Positions 28,054-35,826 of a stretch of 53,874 nucleotides of DNA are shown here, one piece after another (position 1 is the stretch's first letter; every line of letters starts with the position of its first letter). Below the pieces are notes generated by a model. The model was given only the letters and a program-made list of their open reading frames with translations. It was not told where the DNA came from and did no database searches. The DNA is from an uncultured Sulfurovum sp. (GTDB lineage Bacteria; Campylobacterota; Campylobacteria; Campylobacterales; Sulfurovaceae), in contig CAJXJN010000013.1 in the NCBI GenBank assembly GCA_913055205.1, positions 1 through 53,874 on the forward strand, in the 5' to 3' direction. A program made the position numbers and the translations under genes.

Positions 28054-28515
28054 TTACTCTTCATTGCTTAATTTGGTTACACCCAGTCCTGTTTCTATTG
28101 GATATCCGGCTTTTGCCCATCCTTTTAGTCCACCTTTGAGGTTGACTGCATTTTTAAAGCCCAGTTTTCTTAATGTTTGGGCAGCCAGGGCACCGCGACT
28201 TCCTCCCCGGCAATAGGTGACTATAACCGCATCTTTATTTTTAATCTTATTGAGCACTTTGAATTCTAAATTCCCACGGGTGATAGCAAAATAATCATCC
28301 GCATATATCTGACCTTCAGCTCTCTGGTTTGCTTCACGAACATCCAGAATGATCACATTTTCTTCTTTGTCAAGCATTTTCTTGAGCTTTTGAGGAGTGA
28401 TCTCTCCTGCTTCTTTCTTGGCTTCTTTAATCAATTTATCCGTCTGGGGATGACCGGCAGCAAGAGGGTGTACCCCCAACAGTATCAATACTGAAAGCTG
28501 AACTAATCTTTTCAT
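28054..28515 (-). CDS. Periplasmic rhodanese-like sulfurtransferase
   Basis: A 153-residue protein with a signal peptide (KRLVQLSVLILLGVHPLAAG), so it is exported. One rhodanese domain follows: ENVIILDVREANQRAEG, then the active-site loop TYCRGGSRGALAAQTL with the catalytic Cys, then GFKNAVNLKGGLKGWAKAGYPIE. It probably moves sulfane sulfur outside the cytoplasm, while the downstream DsrE protein, which has no leader, would act inside. It is divergent from the ArsR-type regulator and shares its 94-bp control region, which holds a palindrome. Confidence 0.92.
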   Translation of the reverse strand: MKRLVQLSVLILLGVHPLAAGHPQTDKLIKEAKKEAGEITPQKLKKMLDKEENVIILDVREANQRAEGQIYADDYFAITRGNLEFKVLNKIKNKDAVIVTYCRGGSRGALAAQTLRKLGFKNAVNLKGGLKGWAKAGYPIETGLGVTKLSNEE

Positions 28516-28540
28516 TATATTTCCTTATATACTAATTAAC

Positions 28541-28562
28541 TACTTAGGCATTTAGCTAAGTA
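28541..28562. promoter_or_regulatory. Palindromic operator between rhodanese and ArsR-type genes
   Basis: TACTTAG and CTAAGTA are perfect inverse arms with an 8-bp spacer. The site lies 26 bases before the rhodanese start and just upstream of an extended -10 for the regulator gene (TGTTATAAT, hexamer 28576-28581). The form fits an ArsR/SmtB-family dimer, so the neighbouring regulator is the natural binder. Confidence 0.6.
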
Positions 28563-28572
28563 AAATTTTGTA

Positions 28573-28581
28573 TGTTATAAT
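28573..28581 (+). promoter_or_regulatory. Extended -10 of the ArsR-type gene
   Basis: TGTTATAAT, a perfect TGN-TATAAT, puts the start near 28588 and leaves a 22-base leader with AAGGA before the ATG at 28610. The palindrome at 28541-28562 would cover its -35 region and allow repression. Confidence 0.55.
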
Positions 28582-28609
28582 ACTTTTACTTAAACTGACA
28601 AGGACATAA

Positions 28610-28984
28610 ATGCTGGATATGTATCAAAAGATAAAAATCTTCAAAGCACTCGGAAATGAAACCCGGTTTTTAATTTTTAAAAATGTTTTTACCGGAGGCT
28701 ATACCTGTTCACTTGACAAAAAAGATCCCAATGTCAAAGTGAGTCCTCATGCTACCTGTGTCAGTACCATAGCCGAGCACTTTGATTTCTCGTTGCCGAC
28801 TATTTCCAAGCACCTCAAAGAGCTGCGGGAAGCCAATATCGTAACGATGGAGAAGAAGGGCAATAAGATCTATATAGAGCCCAATGTCGAGACTATCCGT
28901 GAATTGGGCGGATGTTTTACGACACTTGCTGATAATTTCGATACAAATAGAGAACTGTTTTTTGGTGAGTTGACGGTAAGTTAG
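28610..28984 (+). CDS. ArsR-family regulator, possible sulfur sensor
   Basis: A 124-residue winged-helix repressor. It has KIKIFKALGNETRFLIF, a helix-turn-helix (CVSTIAEHFDFSLPTISKHLKEL is the recognition region, about 50-72) and a wing (EKKGNKIYIEP). Metal-binding ELCVC-type motifs of ArsR/SmtB are absent, but cysteines stand at residues 33, 50 and 102. In SqrR/BigR-type sensors two cysteines form a polysulfide bridge, so with divergent rhodanese and DsrE genes I infer sensing of persulfides. The start at 28610 is supported by AAGGA. An ATG three codons later is possible. Confidence 0.75.
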   Translation: MLDMYQKIKIFKALGNETRFLIFKNVFTGGYTCSLDKKDPNVKVSPHATCVSTIAEHFDFSLPTISKHLKELREANIVTMEKKGNKIYIEPNVETIRELGGCFTTLADNFDTNRELFFGELTVS

Positions 28985-29002
28985 AGAGTAGTAAAAAAAA
29001 CT

Positions 29003-29467
29003 TTAAACTAAAGCAACCAGCCCATCACCAACAGAAATAACCCCTGACTTGACAATAGTTGCTCTAAACCCACCGATATATTTCAACCCTTCCATGATAT
29101 CTTCTCTTAAAAGTCTTGACAGGTAACGACATGGGGGACAAGTTCTTACAATGCGAAAGGTGGCTGTACCTATGGTGAATTCTTTGTTTTTGAGCACTTC
29201 ATAGTCAAGATCTTTGATAATGAGATTGCGTCTTAGGTCTAAAAAGTTTAGTTTAGTATCAAGACGTTTGTTGCAGATATGGAGTGACTCATAAGGGAGT
29301 ATGGAGATCTCTCTGACACTTTGGGAGAGTTGGGGTTTGTTGAATGTACCCTTGCCATAGAAGTAGCGGTCACCTTCTAAGCCTTTACCTGCAACTGCAT
29401 GAATGGTTTGAACATACTCTAGAGGCTTTTTTGCCTCTTTACCGATGATGATGGCATGAAGATGCAT
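29003..29467 (-). CDS. MOSC-domain protein coupled to nitrate reductase
   Basis: The 154-residue protein is almost only a MOSC domain (TIHAVAGKGLEGDRYFYGKG, ISILPYESL, RRNLIIK, TCPPCRYLSRLL). The conserved Cys that may carry sulfur for molybdenum cofactors lies in the RTCPPC segment. Its ATG shares a base with the nasA stop (TAATG), so it is made together with the molybdoenzyme. A role in finishing or guarding the NasA cofactor is a fair inference; MOSC proteins linked to amidoxime reductases are the other known kind. Confidence 0.85.
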   Translation of the reverse strand: MHLHAIIIGKEAKKPLEYVQTIHAVAGKGLEGDRYFYGKGTFNKPQLSQSVREISILPYESLHICNKRLDTKLNFLDLRRNLIIKDLDYEVLKNKEFTIGTATFRIVRTCPPCRYLSRLLREDIMEGLKYIGGFRATIVKSGVISVGDGLVALV

Positions 29468-31785
29468 TAGCTTTGTATGTTACTCCCAACTTTCTCCTCA
29501 ACCAGTACCTCTTCCTCATACACCTTAACTCCTTCCAAATACCCGCTTATCTCAACCTCGTTATAGATGATGCCTTCAGGTACAGCTTCAGAGTGAAGTT
29601 GTACGGCACACTGTTTGTAGTTTGGCTCAAAAGATTTTGGGTCGAACTCCGGGATGGTGATGTTGTTGATGAGTTGTTCGTTGTAGTGGAAAGGGACAAA
29701 GACATTTCCTTCTCTTACCGTTTCACTTACTTTGACAATGACATCTTCTACGCGTCCACGGTTACCCGAAAGTGCGATGCGATCTCCGCTTTTTACCTTG
29801 AGTTTGGCAGCATCTTTGGGACTTAGGTCTACCCACGCTTCAGGGGCCAAGGTATCCAGTATACCGATGGTGCCTGTTTTGGTTCGGGTGTGGAACTGCT
29901 CTACGGTTCTTCCTGTGTTGAGGATAAGTGGCAATCCCTTGCATTGCATTTCACTTAGAGGTTTCCACTCTACCGGTAAAAGATTTGCTTTTCCGTCAGG
30001 AGTAGGGCATGGCATCTCTTCTGAGTAGAGTCTTTTTGTTCCTTGTGGTGCTTTCTCATTACACGGCCACTGTATCCCTCCGAGTTCTTCTATGCGTTCA
30101 TAGTCCATTCCTGAGTAGTCACAGAGTTGTCCTTCACTGACATGTTTGATCTCATTAAAGACATCTCTGGGGGTATGCAAGTCTTTGAAAAGAAGTTCAT
30201 ACTTCCCTTCAAAATATTTGGAGAACTCTCTTACGATATCAAGGTCACTCTTGGTATCGCCTAGAGGTTCTATGGCTTTTTTTGCGTAGTTGCAGCGACG
30301 CTCAGAGTTGGTGTAACATCCCTCTTTTTCACTCCATGTGGCTGCAGAGAAGACGACATCGGCTTTCAACGCTGTGTCGGACATAAAGGCATCCTGTACT
30401 ACGAGGATATCCAGTTTCTTAAGTGCTTCTCTTAGCGCATTTTGGTCCGGGTAGCTTACCAGTGGGTTGGTTGCTACGACCCATAGGGCTTTGATCTCAC
30501 CTCTGTTTATGGCATCGATGATCTGAGGGTAGGCATACCCGCGTGCTGTAGGGATAAGCTCCGTAGGTACATTGATGATGTTCGCAAAGGCTTCTCTGTC
30601 ACTGGGATTTGCATAATTTCTGTACCCTGGGATGGAAGAGGTAAATCCAAATTCTCTGGTTCCCATCGCATTACACTGTCCCGTGATGGACATAGGGGAG
30701 GAGCCTTCTTTCCCAAGGTTTCCTGTGATAAGGGCCAGATTACAGATGGCAGAGACGGTGTCTGTACCGATAGAACTTTGGTTGACACCCATCGTCCAGG
30801 CACTCATGGCTTTGTCTGCTGTTGCATAAATTTTAGCTAAGTTGTAGAGCTCTTTTACCTCTAACCCTGTGATATTTGCTACATCCTGGGGAGGGTAGTT
30901 GTTCATGATATGTTTTCTGAACTCTTTGTAGCCGTTGGTTCGCTCTTTAATGAACTTTTCATCCTCCCAGCCCTGCTCCATGATGATGTAGCAAAGCCCG
31001 TTAAGCAGAGCCAGGTCAGATCGTGGTGCAAGCGGTACAAAGATATCCGCCATCTGTGAAGTCTTGGATTTACGAGGGTCCACTACGATAAGCGTCGGTT
31101 TTTTACCTGTCTCTTTTTTGTTCTTGGCAATGTGGAGTTTCAAAATAGGGTGATTGTCAGCAATATTCGCTCCAATGAGCAAAATGACATCTGCTTTAGA
31201 GAAGTCCTCGTAACATCCGGTAGGACCATCAGACCCAAAAGTCTGCTTGTACCCCATCACTGCACTTGCCATACAGAGGGTTGTATTCCCGTCATAGTTG
31301 TTGGTCTCCAGTCCCAGTTGGGTGAATTTCCCCAAAGCGTAAAACTCTTCGGTAAGCAGTTGCCCGGTAGAGATGACAGCAACGGCACCTTTGCCATGCT
31401 CTGCCTGAATGCGTTTGAACTCGTTACTTGTGTGAGTAAAAACTTCCTCCCAGGAGCTAGATTGAAGTTCACCGTTTTTTCTAAGCAGAGGAGTAGGTAC
31501 ACGATTATCGGCACGTACCATTTTATGTTCACTTAAACCTTTGGGACAGAGTGTTCCCATATTCACAGGGTGCAGAGGATCCCCTTTGGAGTAGACGGCT
31601 TCACCGTTCTTTACACCGATGTACATGCCACAGCCTACACCGCAGTATCCACAGGTAGAACGTACCCATTTGTCCGGGGCTTTCTCTTTGGCTACTTTTC
31701 CGAAGATGGGGTCATCGACGAGGGCGTATTTCTCCTCTTTGATGTCTAGTCCTAAAAATTGTTTTGCTTTGTCTATTAAACTCAT
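29467..31785 (-). CDS. nasA: Cytoplasmic molybdenum nitrate reductase, catalytic subunit
   Basis: A 772-residue bis-MGD enzyme of the NasA/NapA group that reduces nitrate to nitrite. The N-terminal [4Fe-4S] site is CGYCGVGC...C (Cys45, 48, 52, 80). The molybdenum Cys is in TTLCMASAVMGYK (Cys171). Substrate and cofactor segments follow: VILLIGANIADNHPIL, SAWTMGVNQSSIGTDTV, GQCNAMGTREFG, and the C-terminal GRTVEQFHTRTKTG. There is no Tat leader, so it is cytoplasmic, and with nitrite reductase in the same strand run it is assimilatory. Its redox partner appears to be the upstream fused iron-sulfur/membrane protein rather than a NasB flavoprotein or ferredoxin. CAGGAAAAT precedes the start. Confidence 0.93.
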   Translation of the reverse strand: MSLIDKAKQFLGLDIKEEKYALVDDPIFGKVAKEKAPDKWVRSTCGYCGVGCGMYIGVKNGEAVYSKGDPLHPVNMGTLCPKGLSEHKMVRADNRVPTPLLRKNGELQSSSWEEVFTHTSNEFKRIQAEHGKGAVAVISTGQLLTEEFYALGKFTQLGLETNNYDGNTTLCMASAVMGYKQTFGSDGPTGCYEDFSKADVILLIGANIADNHPILKLHIAKNKKETGKKPTLIVVDPRKSKTSQMADIFVPLAPRSDLALLNGLCYIIMEQGWEDEKFIKERTNGYKEFRKHIMNNYPPQDVANITGLEVKELYNLAKIYATADKAMSAWTMGVNQSSIGTDTVSAICNLALITGNLGKEGSSPMSITGQCNAMGTREFGFTSSIPGYRNYANPSDREAFANIINVPTELIPTARGYAYPQIIDAINRGEIKALWVVATNPLVSYPDQNALREALKKLDILVVQDAFMSDTALKADVVFSAATWSEKEGCYTNSERRCNYAKKAIEPLGDTKSDLDIVREFSKYFEGKYELLFKDLHTPRDVFNEIKHVSEGQLCDYSGMDYERIEELGGIQWPCNEKAPQGTKRLYSEEMPCPTPDGKANLLPVEWKPLSEMQCKGLPLILNTGRTVEQFHTRTKTGTIGILDTLAPEAWVDLSPKDAAKLKVKSGDRIALSGNRGRVEDVIVKVSETVREGNVFVPFHYNEQLINNITIPEFDPKSFEPNYKQCAVQLHSEAVPEGIIYNEVEISGYLEGVKVYEEEVLVEEKVGSNIQS

Positions 31786-31804
31786 TTTATTTTCCTGATT
31801 TTAT

Positions 31805-31873
31805 GGGCAACCACAAGGGATTGCCCCTACATATTCATATTATATTTTGTAGGGGTGCCCCTTGTGGGTACCC
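31805..31873. repeat. Intergenic inverted repeat, GGGCAACCACAAGGGATTGC family, copy 1
   Basis: Arms GGGCAACCACAAGGGATTGC and following bases (31805-31830) and GTAGGGGTGCCCCTTGTGGG (31849-31873) are imperfect inverses with an 18-bp AT-rich spacer. It separates the DmsBC-like gene from nasA within the presumed operon, so it will be transcribed and fold as a long hairpin. Confidence 0.85.
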
Positions 31874-31886
31874 AACGATCCATTCA

Positions 31887-33494
31887 TCAATGTCTCTGAT
31901 TCCCGGCAAAGAAATTCCCTGCCAAACCTAGAGGTACAACAGTCCTGTAGAACAGGTAACGTCCTGCCAATTCAGAGGCAAGTGCACCTACTGTTGCTAT
32001 GGCTAAAGTTGTTATGGCTAACCCGATTAGTCCACTTGCTGTAAACATAATGGTTAAAAGTGGCAGACCCAAGGCAAAGAGTGCAAGTGAATAGACCCTG
32101 AATTTCTTTACTTTACCGAAATGCTCCTGAAGGAGGGTTCTGGTTCGGTTGTACTGGTAGTAGAGTGGATCTTCTTTGTCCAAGTGACGGTAGAACATGA
32201 CCTCTTCAAGTATCACCAGTGCCTGTCCCATACCTGCAAGCAGGGTGATGGCAAGCAGTACCATGGCTCCCTGTGCTCCGTTGCTGATGAGCAATACCAT
32301 TGCAATAAGCAGGAAGCCTACATAGCCTGAACCAAAGAAACGTTTGGTGGTGGACTTTCTGTTCCATGATGGACGTGCTTTGATACGGTAGATCATCGAC
32401 TGTGCGTAAATCCCAAAGAGTCCCAGGCTCAAGGTAATGGCTTCTACAAAGAGCAATCCAAATCCTTTGATCTCTAAAAAGTACATTCCTGCTACCAGAG
32501 TAGCCAACCCCGTATAGGCACCAAGAGCGATGGCTTCACGCGAGAGCCAGGAAGTTTTCCAGTTTTTCATAGCAGACATCGCTTTGATGGGTCGTCCCAA
32601 ATGCAGGGCTGAGAGCGGTAATCCTATGGCAGCCGGCAGAAAGGCTAAAATAGCCATGGCTAAATTTGGCTTTGGCAGATTGAACCCCAAAGAGAAAAGC
32701 AGTTGTCCTAAAAAGAGTGCCAAAAATGCTCCCACAGAAACCTGAGTCAATACTGTCATAAAGACAAGTGGCAACTCCGGGTGGGCAGGTTTGAGCAGGT
32801 GCTCATCTGCCGGACGGATCTTTTCTCCCTCTTTGAGTTCGGGCAGGGTATAACGTGTGGTCGGTTTGGTGATCTCTATATCCGGCAGGTGAGGAGCAAC
32901 TCCCTCTTTCGCCATATCTTCAGCCAACCACTGTTCCACATTGACTGCTTCTATCTCTATGGCTCCACCCGGACAGGCTTGTACACAGGCAGGTGTCTGA
33001 CCCGCTTCAAGTTTGTCCACACACATATGACACTTGGTCACGATACCTCTGTCCGGGTTAAAGACAGGTACTTCATATGGGCAGTTCCATGTACAGTATT
33101 GACACCCTATACAGCTAGGGTCATCATGCCAGACGATGCCGTTATCCAGTTTAATGTAGGAGTTGGTAGGACAGCCTTTGAGACACTCAGGATCGATGCA
33201 GTGGTTACAGCTCATAGAGTTGAAGAGTTGCAGGGTATCCGGGAACTCACCCATCTCCATCTCACCCACACGTCGCCATTTGATCTCATCAGGGTTGGCA
33301 TTTTGTTCATTACAGGCTACTTCACAACAGTGACACCCTACACAGGCAGTGGCATCGAAGTGAAAACGGTACTGCTCTCCCTCTTTGAGCTCTGGAATGT
33401 CAATACTGTAATTCCCGCACTGCATACCTGTTTCATTTTTATGATTTATGAAGCTCTCTAAAGGAGTGTTTTTGCTTAATGGTTCAACTGCCAT
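31887..33494 (-). CDS. Fused DmsB/DmsC-type iron-sulfur and quinol-oxidising membrane protein
   Basis: A 535-residue fusion. The N-terminal half (about 45-180) is a DmsB-type ferredoxin with 16 Cys for four [4Fe-4S] clusters: Cys51-54-57-61, Cys96-99-104-108, Cys128-131-134-138, Cys155-158-170-174. After a linker, residues from about 245 form eight or so membrane helices of the DmsC family, including LSALHLGRPIKAMSAMKN and SWLSREAIALGAY. It should take electrons from menaquinol and pass them to NasA. The start at 33494 is chosen because AAGGA lies seven bases before it and codes for the second and third codons of the longer frame from 33509. It lies between nirA and nasA. Confidence 0.85.
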   Translation of the reverse strand: MAVEPLSKNTPLESFINHKNETGMQCGNYSIDIPELKEGEQYRFHFDATACVGCHCCEVACNEQNANPDEIKWRRVGEMEMGEFPDTLQLFNSMSCNHCIDPECLKGCPTNSYIKLDNGIVWHDDPSCIGCQYCTWNCPYEVPVFNPDRGIVTKCHMCVDKLEAGQTPACVQACPGGAIEIEAVNVEQWLAEDMAKEGVAPHLPDIEITKPTTRYTLPELKEGEKIRPADEHLLKPAHPELPLVFMTVLTQVSVGAFLALFLGQLLFSLGFNLPKPNLAMAILAFLPAAIGLPLSALHLGRPIKAMSAMKNWKTSWLSREAIALGAYTGLATLVAGMYFLEIKGFGLLFVEAITLSLGLFGIYAQSMIYRIKARPSWNRKSTTKRFFGSGYVGFLLIAMVLLISNGAQGAMVLLAITLLAGMGQALVILEEVMFYRHLDKEDPLYYQYNRTRTLLQEHFGKVKKFRVYSLALFALGLPLLTIMFTASGLIGLAITTLAIATVGALASELAGRYLFYRTVVPLGLAGNFFAGNQRH

Positions 33495-33532
33495 TTTATT
33501 TTCCTTCATATGAGCGTTTATGATTGGTTAAT

Positions 33533-33599
33533 GGGCAACCACAAGGGATTGCCCCTACTATTTTCCTGTCTTTTGTAGGGGTACTCCTCGTGGGTACCC
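33533..33599. repeat. Intergenic inverted repeat, GGGCAACCACAAGGGATTGC family, copy 2
   Basis: The left arm (33533-33558) is the same 26 bases as the left arm of copy 1. The right arm (33575-33599, GTAGGGGTACTCCTCGTGGG on) is its imperfect inverse. It lies between nirA and the DmsBC-like gene, just before the latter's start region. Confidence 0.85.
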
Positions 33600-33636
33600 T
33601 TTTAGCACAATTTAATAAAGAGGAATATATAAACAT

Positions 33637-35556
33637 CTATATTTCCTTTAAAGCCACAAGCAACTCAGAAAAGACCTGTGCTCTTTCTTTTTTGTCGTGA
33701 TGTGTCATATTATAGATCACTTCACTTAATTTTTCAGGCACTTTAGGATTGAGTTTAGTCACTTCATCTCTTTTGATCTTTCGAGGTTGTGCCTTGATGG
33801 GTTCAAAGTTGTCTACTGCTTCATAACGCTTCTCATTTGTAAGAAGTTTAAAGAGTTTCAGTCCAAAATCAAAGAGTTCAAACTCCTCTTTTTTGTAGGT
33901 TTTAGGCTCTTTGTCAAGTTCAAACAGTACATCTAGGCCCAATTTCTCGTTCAGTATATAATTGATCTTCGTATAAAACCCAAGTGCCTGATAGCTGTAG
34001 TTCGCACTCAAATATCTGTCGTCAAACATTTCAAAGGTCTCTGCTCTTTGTTTGTATGAAGCGTAGGTTTTAAGCAGATACTTTACATGGTGTTTTGCTT
34101 CCGTAAGAGGAAGTGTTTTATGTAGGATGTGAGCCTCTTTTGCTATACGGGTGATCTTCCCACCCATAAAGATATGTACCCCATCCACACGGTTACCTTC
34201 ATCATCTTTGGCTTTACACCCTTCAAAACCGATGTCAGCGATACCGTGAACACCGCACCCTTTAGGACAGGCTGACCAGTTCATGCGTACCGTTGCATTT
34301 TCTATGGCAACTTCAGAGTTAAGGAAGTGTGCCATCTCTATGGCATCAGGTTTGTTGGGAATCACCCCATAGGAACAGGTTTGTGTTCCTGCACAGGCGA
34401 TCATGTCGTTGAAGTAGAGGTTGTTGAACTGAGCATACTGTTTAATGATCTCAGCTGTTTCAAATGCCTCCAGGTTTTCTTTGGATATATCGATCACATA
34501 AAGGTTCTGGTCATAAGTGAGTCTGATATTCCCTGAAGCAAATGTTTTTGCCTCTTTGGCTACCGCTATCATATCTGTACCGGAGAAAATACCTGAGGGT
34601 ACGATGAGCTTATAGGCGAACTGACCGTTTCGTTGCAGTACTTTGTTCGCTCCAAGGGCGATGCTTTGTGACTGTACCATAGTCACACCTGCAGGTGAAA
34701 ATTCGCAACCCGCATCTTTTTTAATGGCATCTGTCAATGCATCAACACCAACATCCTGGATGAGGAAGTGAAGTCTGTTCTTGTTACGGTTGTCACGGTA
34801 GCCGTAGGTTTTAAATACATTAAGCAAAGAGGTAAAGAATGCAGGCACCTCTTCTATGCTGACAAAAAGGTTGGCATCTTTTGCCTGTACACCTACTCTT
34901 GCTCCAAGATAGATGTTGAAACCGAACTCACCGTTTTTATTTGCCAACACAAAACAGCAGTCATGTCCAAAGATATTACAGGAGTTTGAGAGTGAACCGA
35001 GTATGCCTGTGTTGAACTTACGGGGAAGTACAGAGATCCATTCAGGATCTTCTCCAAATATTGCCTGGAGTTGGTCTATGATGGGTTTCGTCTCTATGAC
35101 ATTATCATAAGCTATACCGTCAAGAGGGTCATTCACGATGTTACGGGGATTATCTACTCCTGTCTGAAAGGTGGAGATGCCAACCTCTTTAAGTTCGGCA
35201 AGTACTTTGGCAATGTCTGCTATCTGCAGGTAGCGCAGCTCTACTTGCATACGTGTAGTGATGTCTATATAGTCATTACCATACTTCTTTGCCATTTCGC
35301 CTATGCGTACAGCCTGTTCATAGTTAAGCTGCCCTGCCGGTACACGTACTCTGAGCATAAAGTCTTCACCCTTGTCAAAGAGTCCAAAACATTTCAGAAA
35401 GTAAGCACTGTCCTCTTTTGCCAGACCTTCATACCCTGCTGCGGCTATGGCATCAAGTTTGGCATGTACATCCATGGGGCTTTTGAGGGCTTTTGTGCCT
35501 TCTACTTTATTGACTTTTTTACTTCTTGCTTCTAATGCTTTTTGCAATGTTTCCAT
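33637..35556 (-). CDS. nirA: Ferredoxin-type nitrite reductase with C-terminal extension
   Basis: A sirohaem/[4Fe-4S] reductase that takes nitrite to ammonium. Residues 60-110 (FMLRVRVPAGQLNYEQ, YIDITTRMQVELRYL) and the repeat near 310-360 are the ferrodoxin-reductase-like halves. The cluster/sirohaem cysteines are in CAGTQTC (388, 394) and CPKGC (430, 434). The protein has 639 residues, well over the usual 510-590; the excess is a C-terminal region from about residue 500, mostly helical and charged, that I do not recognise. I prefer nitrite to sulfite as substrate from the nitrate genes around it. Its promoter has a perfect extended -10 and a nitrogen-type operator. Confidence 0.9.
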   Translation of the reverse strand: METLQKALEARSKKVNKVEGTKALKSPMDVHAKLDAIAAAGYEGLAKEDSAYFLKCFGLFDKGEDFMLRVRVPAGQLNYEQAVRIGEMAKKYGNDYIDITTRMQVELRYLQIADIAKVLAELKEVGISTFQTGVDNPRNIVNDPLDGIAYDNVIETKPIIDQLQAIFGEDPEWISVLPRKFNTGILGSLSNSCNIFGHDCCFVLANKNGEFGFNIYLGARVGVQAKDANLFVSIEEVPAFFTSLLNVFKTYGYRDNRNKNRLHFLIQDVGVDALTDAIKKDAGCEFSPAGVTMVQSQSIALGANKVLQRNGQFAYKLIVPSGIFSGTDMIAVAKEAKTFASGNIRLTYDQNLYVIDISKENLEAFETAEIIKQYAQFNNLYFNDMIACAGTQTCSYGVIPNKPDAIEMAHFLNSEVAIENATVRMNWSACPKGCGVHGIADIGFEGCKAKDDEGNRVDGVHIFMGGKITRIAKEAHILHKTLPLTEAKHHVKYLLKTYASYKQRAETFEMFDDRYLSANYSYQALGFYTKINYILNEKLGLDVLFELDKEPKTYKKEEFELFDFGLKLFKLLTNEKRYEAVDNFEPIKAQPRKIKRDEVTKLNPKVPEKLSEVIYNMTHHDKKERAQVFSELLVALKEI

Positions 35557-35628
35557 TATGATATATTTTCTCCGTGATTAATGATCCTAATATTTTCTAT
35601 AGAAATCAGGATCTTGATAATTGTTTTT

Positions 35629-35637
35629 ATTATAGCA
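35629..35637 (-). promoter_or_regulatory. Extended -10 box of the nirA operon
   Basis: On the minus strand this is TGCTATAAT, a perfect TGN-TATAAT. The start would be near 35622, giving a leader of about 65 bases. The operator centre (35674) is 42.5 bp from the hexamer centre, the same as at amtB2. Confidence 0.6.
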
Positions 35638-35662
35638 AAGCAATAGAAAGATAGAGTATATT

Positions 35663-35685
35663 AATTGATTAAAATTTAATCAATT
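35663..35685. promoter_or_regulatory. Nitrogen-type palindromic operator, nirA side
   Basis: Core TGATTAAAATTTAATCA (35666-35682), extended to a perfect 23-bp palindrome with 10-bp arms around AAT. It is one of two sites in the 270-bp region between divergent nirA and narK; the centres are 77 bp apart. Confidence 0.75.
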
Positions 35686-35742
35686 GATTCTTATATATTA
35701 ATTTTTAGACTTAATAAGCCGCTGTATAGCCTTTAAATCAAT

Positions 35743-35759
35743 TGATTAAAATTTAATCA
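35743..35759. promoter_or_regulatory. Nitrogen-type palindromic operator, narK side
   Basis: TGATTAAAATTTAATCA, identical in its 17 bases to the nirA-side core. A half-site (AATCAATTGAT) adjoins it on the left. Its centre (35751) lies 43.5 bp upstream of the centre of the -10 TATACT at 35792-35797. Confidence 0.75.
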
Positions 35760-35791
35760 TACTATAGATTATGACTGATATTAATTTACAG

Positions 35792-35797
35792 TATACT
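35792..35797 (+). promoter_or_regulatory. -10 box of narK
   Basis: TATACT, without a TGN extension, gives a start near 35804 and a 23-base leader with AAAAAGGA before the ATG at 35827. No convincing -35 box is present, as expected for an activator-dependent promoter. Confidence 0.5.
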
Positions 35798-35826
35798 TCG
35801 CATAACATTTATAAAAAGGATATAAA

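Noticed and set aside
29473-33461. Long open frames on the plus strand opposite nasA and the DmsBC-like gene (e.g. 32781-33461)
   Set aside because: They are antisense to well-supported Cys-rich genes and their products have no recognisable domain; Cys/His-rich shadow frames are expected there.
35583-35590. Single TGATTAA near the nirA start as an additional operator
   Set aside because: No inverse arm follows, and it would lie within the leader; treated as a chance half-site in AT-rich DNA.
35663-35759. Reading the TTGAT..ATCAA palindromes as FNR/CRP-type sites
   Set aside because: FNR sites have TTGAT and ATCAA separated by four bases (14 bp in all). Here the gap is nine, and the conserved unit is TGATTAA-N3-TTAATCA.
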